Shown here piece by piece: positions 45,192 through 53,696 of a DNA stretch of 64,000 nucleotides; position 1 is the stretch's first letter; each line of letters starts with the position of its first letter. Source of the DNA: Fen-999 sp041480065 (GTDB lineage: Bacteria; Pseudomonadota; Gammaproteobacteria; Burkholderiales; Rhodocyclaceae). Below the pieces are notes generated by a model. The model was not told the origin of the DNA, ran no database searches, and saw only the letters and a program-made list of their open reading frames with translations. The position numbers were made by a program, and so were the translations under genes. Where the stretch lies: assembly GCA_041480065.1 (NCBI GenBank), contig JBGOZF010000001.1:1-64000 (forward strand), given 5' to 3'.

Positions 45192-46034
45192 TTAGCGTGA
45201 GCTGGCGGGTCCGTCGATCGTGATGCCGTTCCCCAAATACGACTGGTAGTACTCCAAGGCGCGGTACTCGGGGCTCTGGGGAGCATATGGCTTCCCACGT
45301 ATCGCTATGACGCAGTCCTCGTAGCGCCAATGCAATGTGCCCAGTTCACCCCACGCGCCGCGGTACAGGGGGAAGCGGGCAGGCTGACCCAGGGCTGGCG
45401 GCAATATCGGCCCACGCATGCGCTTGCCGACGTAGTCGATATGGCAGTTGGCACATGACATGTTGTATTGCCCAACTCTCTGGTAATAGATCCGTTTGCC
45501 CATTTCGTACCAGGCCAGGGCGCGCGGGTCATTCGGAATCGTGATGTTCAGCGGCTTGCCTTTCGACGTGAAGGCCATGTAGGCCGTAATCGATGCCATG
45601 TCGCCCTTTCTCAGGTCGAGAGGCGCTTCACCGTTCCTCTGACGACACTCGTTGATTTCCAGTTCGAGTGTCTTGATCTCGCCGCTCGCAGCGTCGAAAT
45701 ACGGGTAGTTCTGGCGAATCCCGATCCCGTCATTCGGAAAGCAACTGCCGTAGGTTTTACCATTGGCGAAAGGCGTGCTGAACAGCACCTTGCCGCGCCT
45801 CAGCTGATCTTCGTACGGCGGGAATTCCTCGACCGATTGCCACGAGATGCGCGCATCGGCGTCGATGGCATAGACGCCGAACTTGAGATCATCGAACCGA
45901 ACGTCGGGAAAGCGCGTCTGATAGTAATTGCGTATCCAGGCCAGGTCCTCCTCCGGAGTGGCCGACACGGCGCACGGCAAAACACAGGCCGACAGTCCGA
46001 GTGCCACCATCCGAGCGTACTTGCACATTGACAT
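45192..46034 (-). CDS. soxA: Sulfur-oxidation cytochrome SoxA
   Basis: 280 residues from the ATG at 46034 (ATG at 46073 also possible). Signal peptide to CAVSA, then a first domain with GKTYGSCFPNDGIGIRQNYP and a second with the heme c motif MSCANCHIDYVGKRMRG and the C-terminal Cys in RYEDCVIAIRG, the active-site Cys that carries thiosulfate to SoxY. A single CxxCH suggests the monoheme form. With SoxX it forms the oxidising SoxAX complex in the periplasm. Confidence 0.93.
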   Translation of the reverse strand: MSMCKYARMVALGLSACVLPCAVSATPEEDLAWIRNYYQTRFPDVRFDDLKFGVYAIDADARISWQSVEEFPPYEDQLRRGKVLFSTPFANGKTYGSCFPNDGIGIRQNYPYFDAASGEIKTLELEINECRQRNGEAPLDLRKGDMASITAYMAFTSKGKPLNITIPNDPRALAWYEMGKRIYYQRVGQYNMSCANCHIDYVGKRMRGPILPPALGQPARFPLYRGAWGELGTLHWRYEDCVIAIRGKPYAPQSPEYRALEYYQSYLGNGITIDGPASSR

Positions 46035-46073
46035 TGCGCGATGTTCCCCCTGAACAGAATCTGTGTCGGCCAT

Positions 46074-46394
46074 TCAGCCAATGACGATTTCAGCGGAGTC
46101 GCTGTCGTCTTTGTTGTCAACCCAGCGCATGGACAGTTTGTCACCGGCTTTCGCACCGCGCAGTTCGAAGGAAAGGTACGGATTGCGCGAAATGGCGGTA
46201 CCCCATTGGGCATTGAAGACCGGCTTCCCGTTATGCTCACACACCACCTCTTTGATGAAGTGGGCAGGTACCAACTGACCGGCGGCGTCCTTGCGTAACC
46301 CGGTTTCCATCGGGTGGTTGAAAATCGATTTCACCACATGAACGCCGGCCTTCTCGTCAAATGCCGTCCGAATCTTTATGCTGCCTTGAGCCAT
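46074..46394 (-). CDS. soxZ: Sulfur carrier partner SoxZ
   Basis: 106 residues, no signal peptide; it is exported bound to SoxY. IKIRTAFDEKAGVHVVKSIF, MKET-like METGLRKDAAGQLVPAHFI and the ending SMRWVDNKDDSDSAEIVI are typical of SoxZ. It lies 37 bases downstream of soxY and 39 before soxA. Confidence 0.93.
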   Translation of the reverse strand: MAQGSIKIRTAFDEKAGVHVVKSIFNHPMETGLRKDAAGQLVPAHFIKEVVCEHNGKPVFNAQWGTAISRNPYLSFELRGAKAGDKLSMRWVDNKDDSDSAEIVIG

Positions 46395-46431
46395 GGTCTG
46401 TTCTTTCGCAATCCAGGGATTCGCCGAATCG

Positions 46432-46881
46432 TCAGCCGCCGCAGCCGCCAATCGTCACATCGATCTCCTTGCGCGCGCTATACAGCGTGCCTCCCGCGCG
46501 GACGACGACGAGCACTGCCGAAGATCTCCCCAACTTGAGTCGCGTCGCCAGAACGCGGTTGGCGTCCGGCGACATGTAGAAGGTGGCCGCCAGGGGATTC
46601 TGATTCCGCTCGACGAGGAAAGTGATGCTCTCCAGCCCCGGCAGGGTCGTCGACACCTCGATCGGTACCATCGCGCCGTTCTCGGCGAGATTCGGGGCTT
46701 TGATCGCTATGGCATCGCTCGGTACAAGGACATCGGTTCCGAACGCGCCTTTCAGGGCATCGGCAATAGTCTTCGCGGCGAAGGCGTCAGCGGCCCAGGC
46801 AGCATCTGCGTCACGTGAGCCGAACAGCCCGGCAGCGACCGTGCCGGCGAGCAATGCTTGGAGAAGAGACCTGCGTTTCAT
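46432..46881 (-). CDS. soxY: Sulfur carrier protein SoxY
   Basis: 149 residues. A twin-arginine-like signal (MKRRSLLQALLAGTVAAGLF) and the defining flexible C-terminus GGCGG, whose Cys carries sulfur intermediates covalently. The SoxY body (VPIEVSTTLPGLESITFLVE, FYMSPDANRVLATRLKLG) is intact. With SoxZ it is the central carrier of the Sox pathway. Confidence 0.95.
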   Translation of the reverse strand: MKRRSLLQALLAGTVAAGLFGSRDADAAWAADAFAAKTIADALKGAFGTDVLVPSDAIAIKAPNLAENGAMVPIEVSTTLPGLESITFLVERNQNPLAATFYMSPDANRVLATRLKLGRSSAVLVVVRAGGTLYSARKEIDVTIGGCGG

Positions 46882-46914
46882 GAATCACCCGCGCTTCTGC
46901 ATTGTTGAATGGGA

Positions 46915-47289
46915 TTAGAGCGAAAGCACAAATTCCACAACCTTGTCGATCTCATCGTCGACCAGGAGATTGTTACGACCGAACGGCGGCATGATGGTGT
47001 TCGGATTGATGATGCGCGCGTCGTAAATCAGCGCGCGCAGTTTGCTCTTGTCGGGATAGCGCGCCTTTATCGCAACGAGCGCGGGACCGACATTTCCCGG
47101 AAGCCGCCCGCCGGCAATCTCGTGGCAAGCGAGGCAGTGGCCTCGGGTTCTGTCGAACGCGATGACCTTGCCTTCCGCCACAGTTGATGCCGACACTTCC
47201 TCGGCGCCCACCGGTGAAGGCAACACTGCAGCCCCCAGGCCGGCGACGGCGGCACTGGTGACCGCGACGAATTTCGCAGCTCGGCGCAT
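46915..47289 (-). CDS. soxX: Cytochrome c SoxX
   Basis: About 124 residues from the ATG at 47289, chosen for its GAGGA site; ATGs at 47295 and 47301 are in frame. Signal peptide ends SPVGAEE; heme c site GHCLACHEIAGG and axial Met in NTIMPPFGRNN. It completes SoxAX with SoxA. First gene of the module; the right flanking repeat begins about 60 bases upstream. Confidence 0.92.
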   Translation of the reverse strand: MRRAAKFVAVTSAAVAGLGAAVLPSPVGAEEVSASTVAEGKVIAFDRTRGHCLACHEIAGGRLPGNVGPALVAIKARYPDKSKLRALIYDARIINPNTIMPPFGRNNLLVDDEIDKVVEFVLSL

Positions 47290-47351
47290 GTTCATCCTCA
47301 TGAAGTTCGTAAGGCCCTGAAGCACAACCCGTGATGCAGGAGCCGGCAGAG

Positions 47352-47462
47352 ACTTGATCGGCACCGCATCGCCACGTGACTGTGCTTTGCAGAAGCAGGC
47401 CGGTGCAGGTGCCAAGGGCGCCCCCCCAGAACCGATTGGGAACTGCTGATATTTCAGAACGT
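47352..47462 (-). pseudogene. Cupin gene, 5' remnant
   Basis: Corresponds to the start of the intact cupin gene (39785-39930): the ribosome site GGGAG and bases around ACTGTGCTTTGCAGAAGCA are kept, but the start codon has become CTG, about 40 bases of the signal-peptide part are missing, and the cupin domain is absent. It is left at the upstream end of the Sox module. Confidence 0.78.
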
Positions 47463-47557
47463 TCTCCCTTTGTCTTGGAACGGCCTTGGATTAGCCGAGT
47501 GCGCGAATCCTAGCCAGCCCCGCCGGAAAGGGGAACGCCGACATGACAAATGCAGTT

Positions 47558-47572
47558 ATAGCCTCAGGCTAT
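47558..47572. promoter_or_regulatory. Conserved palindrome ATAGCC-TCA-GGCTAT (right copy)
   Basis: Identical to 40031-40045. It overlaps the stop codon of the intact LysR gene and lies about 100 bases before the dead cupin start and 270 before soxX. It may be an operator for the LysR protein or a hairpin at the transcript end. Confidence 0.5.
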
Positions 47573-48555
47573 CCGTTGTCGTTGTCGGGCGACAGCGCCT
47601 TATCGGGAACTTCCGAAACCGGTGCGCCCCCGTCAAGAACGCATTGCGACAGGCCGACGCCAGAGGTCGCGGCCACCGCGTTGTCCCTGAGAAATCGGGT
47701 CAACTGCCGTATCAGGGGATCGTGGTTGGCGCGCAGCCACACCGCTTCGACGGTGATCGATTCCGGCCGCCCGTCCGCGCCTGCGACCACCGGGTAGACC
47801 CTGGCATCGCCGACGATTCTCGATTCGGGCAGGATGGCCGCGCCGAGTCCTTCGCGGGTCCACTCCTGCAAGACAGCGTAGCTGAGCGGATGGCCCGGAT
47901 ACTCGTCGAAGCACAGGCCCTGCTGCCGAAACATCTCATGGACGGTCGAGGCCAAGCCGCTGGCGTCGACCGGAAGAATCAGAACCTCCTTGGATATCTC
48001 GGCCAGATTCACGCTATCGGCGTCAGGCGCGTGGCCGAGCCCACCCTTGGGCAGAAAGCGCAGCAACTCCCGGTAAACGGGGCAGCGCCCCTGCGCCGGA
48101 AGATCGTGTATGCGGATGCCGCAGATGACATCGAGCCTGTCCTGGCCGAGGCATGTTTCCAGTTCGGTAGAGGCACACTCCCTATAGACGAAGTCCACTC
48201 CCCGGCACCCGACCCGGAACGACTCGAAGAGACTGAACAGGCGCGGACCATCGACGATCGGCGAGAAGGCTACGCGAATGAGTCTCTGGTCCGGCCGTGC
48301 ATGTTCTTCCGCCTGCTGCTCGATCTCCTCGATCAGTTGGAAGATGGAATCGACATAGCCGATGATGCTGAGGCCGAAGGACGTCAGTTCCACAGAACGC
48401 GTGCTGCGGCGAAACACCTTGCCGCGCAGTTCTTCTTCCAGATCCGAAATCGCATTCGAGATCGTCGGTTGCGAAACGCCGAATATCCGCGCCGAGGTGC
48501 TGAAGCAGCCCGTGCCGGCAACCGATTTCAGGTATCGAAGTTGTACCAGTCTCAC
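47569..48555 (-). CDS. LysR-type transcriptional regulator
   Basis: 328 residues from a GTG. Winged HTH (VAGTGCFSTSARIFGVSQPT, ISNAISDLEEELRGKVFRR) and a type 2 periplasmic-binding-like effector domain. It is directly upstream of the Sox module on the same strand, and originally of a cupin gene, as the left copy shows. Sox clusters more often have an ArsR-type SoxR, so control of soxX-onward genes by this protein is a hypothesis. Confidence 0.9.
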   Translation of the reverse strand: MRLVQLRYLKSVAGTGCFSTSARIFGVSQPTISNAISDLEEELRGKVFRRSTRSVELTSFGLSIIGYVDSIFQLIEEIEQQAEEHARPDQRLIRVAFSPIVDGPRLFSLFESFRVGCRGVDFVYRECASTELETCLGQDRLDVICGIRIHDLPAQGRCPVYRELLRFLPKGGLGHAPDADSVNLAEISKEVLILPVDASGLASTVHEMFRQQGLCFDEYPGHPLSYAVLQEWTREGLGAAILPESRIVGDARVYPVVAGADGRPESITVEAVWLRANHDPLIRQLTRFLRDNAVAATSGVGLSQCVLDGGAPVSEVPDKALSPDNDNG

Positions 48556-48641
48556 TTCGTGGTCCTTCGCTACAAACCGTACTTCCCCCCGTGACGAGCA
48601 ATTTGGACTTATTGTCGAAGTGCTATCGGAGCATTGCTGTG

Positions 48642-49169
48642 CTACTCCAAAGCCAGATTCTTGGCGGCCGCCTGGACGGACTCGCGATGACGTTCGAAAC
48701 TGTGGATGACACCGCGCATGAATGCCGCAAATTCCGGCTCGCGGATCGACGGCAGCAGGCCAGCCAACGCGTCGATCACGTTGCGCTGGAGAACGACTTC
48801 CTGCTTGAGATAAGCGGCATCGAATTCAGCTCCCGATTGTGACCGCAGCCTGGCAACCGTTTGTGAATACGAGCCCAGTTCGTTGGCGGGCGGTTTGGCG
48901 AAAATCTTCAGCTTGCGGCCTAACTCCCGCCCTTGGCGCTGCATCGCCTCCTGATCGGCGGCTATCGTCCTGCCCAGCGAGCGCACCGCCTCGGCGCGGC
49001 CGCTTTCAGCGCCCACGCCGCCTATGGCGATTTCGAGCGCATTGAGTTGATCGTAGATCGCAAAGGTACCGGCATCAGTGGGAGTCTGATCTTCCTGCGC
49101 GGTGACCGCGCCGGCCAGACAGAGCCCGACAAGCAGGCAACTCACGGGCAAGAACCGAAGGGCAATCAT
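48642..49169 (-). CDS. DUF4142 secreted protein
   Basis: 175 residues from the ATG at 49169 (GGGAG seven bases before; ATG at 49175 is also in frame). Signal peptide (FLPVSCLLVGLCLAGAVTA), then a four-helix bundle of the ferritin-like DUF4142 type (RTIAADQEAMQRQGRELGRK, AYLKQEVVLQRNVIDAL, IREPEFAAFMRGVIHSFERH). Role unknown; such proteins are often stress-linked. Upstream of LysR on the same strand. Confidence 0.8.
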   Translation of the reverse strand: MIALRFLPVSCLLVGLCLAGAVTAQEDQTPTDAGTFAIYDQLNALEIAIGGVGAESGRAEAVRSLGRTIAADQEAMQRQGRELGRKLKIFAKPPANELGSYSQTVARLRSQSGAEFDAAYLKQEVVLQRNVIDALAGLLPSIREPEFAAFMRGVIHSFERHRESVQAAAKNLALE

Positions 49170-49372
49170 GCGCATTCTCCCGCATCCGGACTGCAACGGC
49201 GCCACACGGGCCGCCAAACCTGTCGGGGAGAATCGCTGCCGGGCTACCGCTGCACAGGCCACACCATCGTGCCTCGGTGCCTCTTCTTCTATGCAAAAGG
49301 AGGGAAAGCCCGGAGATTATGCTACGAACAAGAAGCGCTTTCAATGGCCGGGCGCGGAATGCGGAGGGCCAG

Positions 49373-50287
49373 CTAGAGGAGTGCGTCCTTGTCCACGCCG
49401 TCCCGGACGAGTTGCCGGCGCAACTGGCTGAGGGCTTCGAGTTGGATCTGGCGCACCCGTTCCCGGGTGACGCCCAGGTCCTTGGCCAGCACTTCCAGCG
49501 TCGCCAATTCGCGGCCGTTGAGGCCGTAGCGCCGTTCGATCACCAGGCGCTGCTTGTCCGACAGTTGGGCAACCCACTGGGCGACGCGCATCTCGACCTC
49601 GGCCTGCTCGAGTCGATGGTCAGGCGCATCACTGCCGTCGTCGGCGATGGCGTCCGCCACCGACAGATCGGGGTCGATATCGAGCGGCGCGTCGAGAGAG
49701 GCCGTGCGTTCGTTCAAGGCCAGCACACGCCTCACTTCCTCGGCGGGCCAGTCGAGCAACCGGGCGACGGCGGCAATGTCCGCATGGCGGTCCTGCTCGC
49801 CCGCCGATTCCAGGTTGCGCAACGCGCGCAGCACCAGATTGAGCTCCTTGACCACGTGAACCGGCAGACGAATGGTGCGCGACTGGTTCATGATCGACCG
49901 CTCGATGTTTTGTCGCACCCACCAGGTGGCGTAGGTCGAGAAACGGAATCCCCGTTCGGGATCGAATTTCTCGAGCGCGTGGATCAGGCCCAGGTTGCCC
50001 TCCTCGATGAGGTCGTCGAGCGGGATGCCGCGATGCTGGTAGTGCTTGGCGATACTCACCACCAGACGCAGGTTCGCCTCGATCATGCGCTGGCGGGCGG
50101 AGAAATCGCCGGTGCGCACGGCGCGGGCAAGGGTCTGTTCCTCGGACGCCAACAGCAGGGGACTACCGCCGATATCCTTCAGATAGAGCTGCGTGACGTC
50201 GTCGATGAACTCGACTTCGCCGCCCTCGCCGAGACTGTCGTCGGGCTCGACGGCTTCGGACTCTGTCGGGAATCCGTCTTCGTTCAC
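49373..50287 (-). CDS. rpoS: RNA polymerase sigma factor RpoS
   Basis: 304 residues. Region 1.2 (DVTQLYLKDIGGSPLLL), 2 (RQRMIEANLRLVVSIAKHYQ, LIEEGNLGLIHALEKFDPER, STYATWWVRQNIERSI), 3 and 4 with the final HTH (ATLEVLAKDLGVTRERVRQI). The NlpD-RpoS order and length identify the stationary-phase sigma factor. It starts at a GTG overlapping the nlpD stop (GTGA). Confidence 0.95.
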   Translation of the reverse strand: MNEDGFPTESEAVEPDDSLGEGGEVEFIDDVTQLYLKDIGGSPLLLASEEQTLARAVRTGDFSARQRMIEANLRLVVSIAKHYQHRGIPLDDLIEEGNLGLIHALEKFDPERGFRFSTYATWWVRQNIERSIMNQSRTIRLPVHVVKELNLVLRALRNLESAGEQDRHADIAAVARLLDWPAEEVRRVLALNERTASLDAPLDIDPDLSVADAIADDGSDAPDHRLEQAEVEMRVAQWVAQLSDKQRLVIERRYGLNGRELATLEVLAKDLGVTRERVRQIQLEALSQLRRQLVRDGVDKDALL

Positions 50288-51240
50288 GGGCGCGCCGGAA
50301 GCATCTTGACGGGATCGACCGGCTTGCTCTGGCGCCGGATCTCGAAATGCAGCTTGGGCTGATCGGCGTCGGAATTGCCGACCTCGGCGATCTTCTGGCC
50401 CTTGGCCACCGACTGATCCTTCTTGACCAGGATCTTGCCGGTGTGCGCGTACACCGAAATGAAGTCGGGATTGTGACGGACGACAAGGAAATCGCCATAG
50501 CCGCGCAGGTTGCCGACATAGGTCACTTTCCCGGCCGCTGCGGCCAAAACCGGTTCGCCCAGACGGCCGGCGATGTCTATCCCCTTGTTGCTCGCCTGCC
50601 CGCCGCCGCCCTCGGTAAACGCGGAGAGCAGCTTCCCCGCCGCTGGCCAGCCCCAGTCGAGGCCGGTTTCGGCGACGGCGGGGACGGTGGCGGCAGCCGC
50701 TGCGGGCTTGTCTGCCGGCGGCTCGGCAGGTCTGTCGGCAGGCTTGGCCTCATCAATCTTCGCGGCCGGGACATTACCCTCCATCGCATGCACCTGAGCC
50801 ATGGCCCTCTCGGAATAGGCAACAGTGCCGCCGCGCGGCTCGCGCTTCAGAGTCTGCGTATTGCTGCCGGCGGCATGTGCGGCTTCCCCGACCACCACGA
50901 CCTGCCCGGGGCCGACCACGGGTTTGACCACCACGCCGTCGGGCGGCACCACCCGCAACTGCTGGCCGATTTCAATCCTGGCCGGATTCTCGATGTTGTT
51001 CCAGGCCGCCAGATCACGGTAGTCGACGCCATGTTCCTGGGCGATGTGGCGCAGGGTGTCGCCCTTCTTGACGACGTAATAGCCCTCGCGCGGGCCGGCG
51101 GCCGCGGCCGGCGCGGTCGGAGCCGCTGTGCCCGGCCCCGCCTCGACCACGGTCGGTGCGCTGCGGTCGGCAACCGGCACCGGGGCATGGCTCGCGCAAC
51201 CGGCCAACAGCAATCCCGTCATACACAGACAACGCCACAT
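50284..51240 (-). CDS. nlpD: NlpD-like lipoprotein, M23 murein hydrolase activator
   Basis: 318 residues. Lipobox CMTGLLLAGC, a LysM domain (YYVVKKGDTLRHIAQEHGVD) near 55-100, a Pro/Ala linker and a C-terminal M23-like domain (about 215-315) in which some zinc ligands are replaced (KGIDIAGRLGEPV, LHFEIRR), as in activator-type NlpD/EnvC. Second gene upstream of rpoS, as usual. Confidence 0.93.
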   Translation of the reverse strand: MWRCLCMTGLLLAGCASHAPVPVADRSAPTVVEAGPGTAAPTAPAAAAGPREGYYVVKKGDTLRHIAQEHGVDYRDLAAWNNIENPARIEIGQQLRVVPPDGVVVKPVVGPGQVVVVGEAAHAAGSNTQTLKREPRGGTVAYSERAMAQVHAMEGNVPAAKIDEAKPADRPAEPPADKPAAAAATVPAVAETGLDWGWPAAGKLLSAFTEGGGGQASNKGIDIAGRLGEPVLAAAAGKVTYVGNLRGYGDFLVVRHNPDFISVYAHTGKILVKKDQSVAKGQKIAEVGNSDADQPKLHFEIRRQSKPVDPVKMLPARP

Positions 51241-51900
51241 TCATTCGACTCCCGGTAACAGCGGCACGAAGCGCACCGGATCAAAGCGTGTTTCGACAAA
51301 ACCCTGCGCGTTCCGTTCAAAGAGACACAATGTCTGTTCGAACAGTCCCAGCGGCAGCATCAGTCGCCCCCCCGGCGCCAACTGCCCAAGCAGCGTCTGG
51401 GGCACGGCAGGCGCGGCAGCCGCAACGACGATGGTATCAAATGGCGCGGCTTCCGGCAGCCCCGCCATGCCATCGGCGTGCTTTAGGCGTACGTGGGACA
51501 GCTTGGCCGCACGCAGGTTGTCCCGCGCCTGGGCCAGCAGCGGCGCCAGACGTTCGACGGCAAAGACCTGGCGCGTCAGGGTGCCGAGCACCGCCGCCTG
51601 GTAACCGCAGCCGGCGCCGACCTCGAGCGTCTTCCCCAGGGACTCGCGCCCGGCCAGCAGCAGTTCAATCATGCGCGCGACGACGTAGGGCTGGGAAATG
51701 GTCTGGCCGAGGATCAGGGGCAGCGCGGTGTCTTCGTAGGCCCGGTGGGAAAGAGCCTCGCCGACGAAGACGTGGCGCGGCACGGCGGCCATGGCGTTGA
51801 GCACGCGCTCGTCGCGTATGCCCTGCTCGCGCAGGCGCTCGATCATGCGCGCGCGGGTGCGTTGCGAGGTCATGCCGATGCCGCGCAGCGAGTTCATCAT
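51241..51900 (-). CDS. pcm: Protein-L-isoaspartate O-methyltransferase
   Basis: 219 residues from the ATG at 51900 (or 51897). Motifs: VPRHVFVGEALSHRAYEDTA, the SAM site LEVGAGCGYQAAVLG, and DGMAGLPEAAPFD. Pcm repairs isomerised aspartyl residues. It abuts nlpD (stop and start adjacent) in the surE-pcm-nlpD-rpoS set. Confidence 0.94.
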   Translation of the reverse strand: MMNSLRGIGMTSQRTRARMIERLREQGIRDERVLNAMAAVPRHVFVGEALSHRAYEDTALPLILGQTISQPYVVARMIELLLAGRESLGKTLEVGAGCGYQAAVLGTLTRQVFAVERLAPLLAQARDNLRAAKLSHVRLKHADGMAGLPEAAPFDTIVVAAAAPAVPQTLLGQLAPGGRLMLPLGLFEQTLCLFERNAQGFVETRFDPVRFVPLLPGVE

Positions 51901-52003
51901 GCCTCCGCCGGGCCGCCCTGACCGAAGGGAATCCCCGTGGGACAAGGAGGCATGCGCCCCGCCGTGGGGGGCAACGAGCCGATCTTGCGAGCGTGGGGGG
52001 CCA

Positions 52004-52747
52004 TCATTTGCCCAGCCATCCTCTGAGCGCACCTATCTGGTCGGCATGGGTGAGGTCGATCTGCAAGGGCGTTACCGAGACGAAGTTGTTGGCGACGGCG
52101 TGGAAATCCGTATCCTCGCCGGCGTCTGCGGCTTCGCCGGCGGCGCCGACCCAATAGACGGTCTCATGGCGCGGCGTGACCTGCGGCACCGCCGGCTCCG
52201 CCTTGTGGCGCCTGCCCAGCCGCGTCACCCGCATTCCGCGCAGGTCGTCGAATGCCTCGTCAGGCACGTTCACGTTGAGCAGCACGGGTTGGCCGAACTC
52301 GCGGCGCTGGAAGCGCTCGACCAGTTCGCGGGCAATGCGCGCGGCAGAGTCGAAGTGCTCCCCGCGCTTGCTGGTGAGCGAAATGGCGATCGACGGTACG
52401 CCGAGCAGGTAGCCCTCCATGGCCGCGGCCACCGTGCCCGAGTAGATGGTGTCGTCGCCCATGTTGGCGCCGAGGTTGATGCCCGAGACGACCATGTCGG
52501 GAACATGATCGAGCATGCCGGTGACGGCCAGATGCACGCAATCGGTCGGCGTGCCATTGACGAAATAGAAGCCGTTGGCCGCCTGGCGCAGGCGCAGCGG
52601 CCGGTCGAGGGTCAGGGAATTGCTGGCGCCGCTGCGATCGCGCTCGGGCGCAACCACGGTTATGTCGGCAATCGGGGCCAGCGCTGCGGCCAAGGCCTCG
52701 ATGCCCGGGGCGAAATAGCCATCGTCGTTACTCAGCAATATGCGCAT
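52004..52747 (-). CDS. surE: 5'/3'-nucleotidase SurE
   Basis: 247 residues. MRILLSNDDGYFAPGI carries the metal Asp pair, then APERDRSGASNSLTL, DCVHLAVTG and VVSGINLGANMGDDTIYSG. A stationary-phase nucleotidase. About 100 bases separate it from pcm, without an evident gene. Confidence 0.95.
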   Translation of the reverse strand: MRILLSNDDGYFAPGIEALAAALAPIADITVVAPERDRSGASNSLTLDRPLRLRQAANGFYFVNGTPTDCVHLAVTGMLDHVPDMVVSGINLGANMGDDTIYSGTVAAAMEGYLLGVPSIAISLTSKRGEHFDSAARIARELVERFQRREFGQPVLLNVNVPDEAFDDLRGMRVTRLGRRHKAEPAVPQVTPRHETVYWVGAAGEAADAGEDTDFHAVANNFVSVTPLQIDLTHADQIGALRGWLGK

Positions 52748-52932
52748 GGCGACGGCGGCGGACGGGTTCCAGTGGGGATTGGGGCAGAAGCATGATCGGC
52801 AAGCCGGCGGAATTGGCAGGTCCGACCCACCGCTTGGGTCGAAAGTATATCAGAGCAGATCAGGCGCCCTCGGGCCGCCTGCCGGCCGAAGGGATTCGAA
52901 AGTCGGATTCGGGGGCTTGCATTCCAAAATAT

Positions 52933-52960
52933 TCATACGTATGATTTAAACACTTGTTTG
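52933..52960 (+). promoter_or_regulatory. Probable operator(s) of the TetR regulator
   Basis: A perfect 12-bp palindrome TCATACGTATGA (52933-52944) is followed by AAAC-ACTT-GTTTG (52948-52960), which resembles the PsrA-type fatty-acid regulator box (AAAC, short spacer, GTTT). It lies 13-40 bases ahead of the TetR start, well placed for autoregulation and control of the fad genes. Confidence 0.55.
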
Positions 52961-52973
52961 ATTCGACCCTCCG

Positions 52974-53696
52974 ATGTCCGAAGCCAAAACAACCGAAAAA
53001 GCCGCAAGTACGCGCCAGCGCATCCTCGATTCCGCCGAGGCGGTGTTCATGACGCTGGGCTTCGACGGCACTTCGATGCGCCAGGTGACGAGCGAGGCGC
53101 ACGTCAACCTGGCCGCAGTGAATTACCACTTCGGCAGCAAGGAAGGCCTTTTCCACGCCGTCCTCCGGCGCCGGCTGGACGGTCTCAACCAGGAACGCCT
53201 GCGCGTCCTCGACGAACTGGAAGCCAAGGCCGCCGGGGCGCCGCTCAAGCCATCGCTGATCGTCGACGCCTTCTTCGGCACGCTGCTGCGCATGGCGGCG
53301 CGCGAAGGCAGTGGCGGCGGCGTCTTCCTGCGCCTGATCGGCCGCACCCTGACCGAACCCGGCGAGTTCATCCGCGCCCTGCTGGCGGAGGAGTTCGCCG
53401 ATGTGCTCGAGCGCTACAAGCAGGCGCTGTTCCGCGCCCTGCCCGACGTGCCGAAGGAAGAAATCGTCTGGCGCTTCCATTTCATGCTCGGCGCCACCTC
53501 CTATGCCATCGCCGGTATCGACACCTTGCGCCTGGTAACCGACTGGCAGGCCGACGAGGCCGGAGACAACATCGACCAGCTTCTGCCGCGTCTCATGTCC
53601 TTTCTGCTCGGCGGCCTGCGCGCACCTTTGCCGCAGCCGTCGCCGCCGCAAACCCAACCTCGCGCCAACGCGCCCAGCCGAAGGAAGAAACCATGA
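52974..53696 (+). CDS. TetR-family regulator of fatty-acid oxidation (PsrA-like)
   Basis: 240 residues. N-terminal HTH (RILDSAEAVFMTLGFDGTSM, VNLAAVNYHFGSKEGLFHAV) with the C-terminal ligand domain found in PsrA/FadR-type repressors (FHFMLGATSYAIAGIDTLR). It is the first gene of the beta-oxidation cluster and overlaps fadE by ATGA, so it probably represses the whole set until acyl-CoA is present. Confidence 0.87.
   Translation: MSEAKTTEKAASTRQRILDSAEAVFMTLGFDGTSMRQVTSEAHVNLAAVNYHFGSKEGLFHAVLRRRLDGLNQERLRVLDELEAKAAGAPLKPSLIVDAFFGTLLRMAAREGSGGGVFLRLIGRTLTEPGEFIRALLAEEFADVLERYKQALFRALPDVPKEEIVWRFHFMLGATSYAIAGIDTLRLVTDWQADEAGDNIDQLLPRLMSFLLGGLRAPLPQPSPPQTQPRANAPSRRKKP

Larger units (their letters stand above)
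47352..47695. repeat. Direct repeat, right copy, flanking the Sox module
   Basis: Same orientation as 39785-40168 and the same content order (cupin start, spacer, palindrome, LysR end). Here the LysR end belongs to the intact gene and the cupin part is degenerate. Confidence 0.85.

Noticed and set aside
48556..48641. Promoter for the Sox operon upstream of LysR
   Set aside because: No clear -35/-10 pair; the Sox genes could be driven from within the right repeat or by read-through, which sequence alone does not settle.
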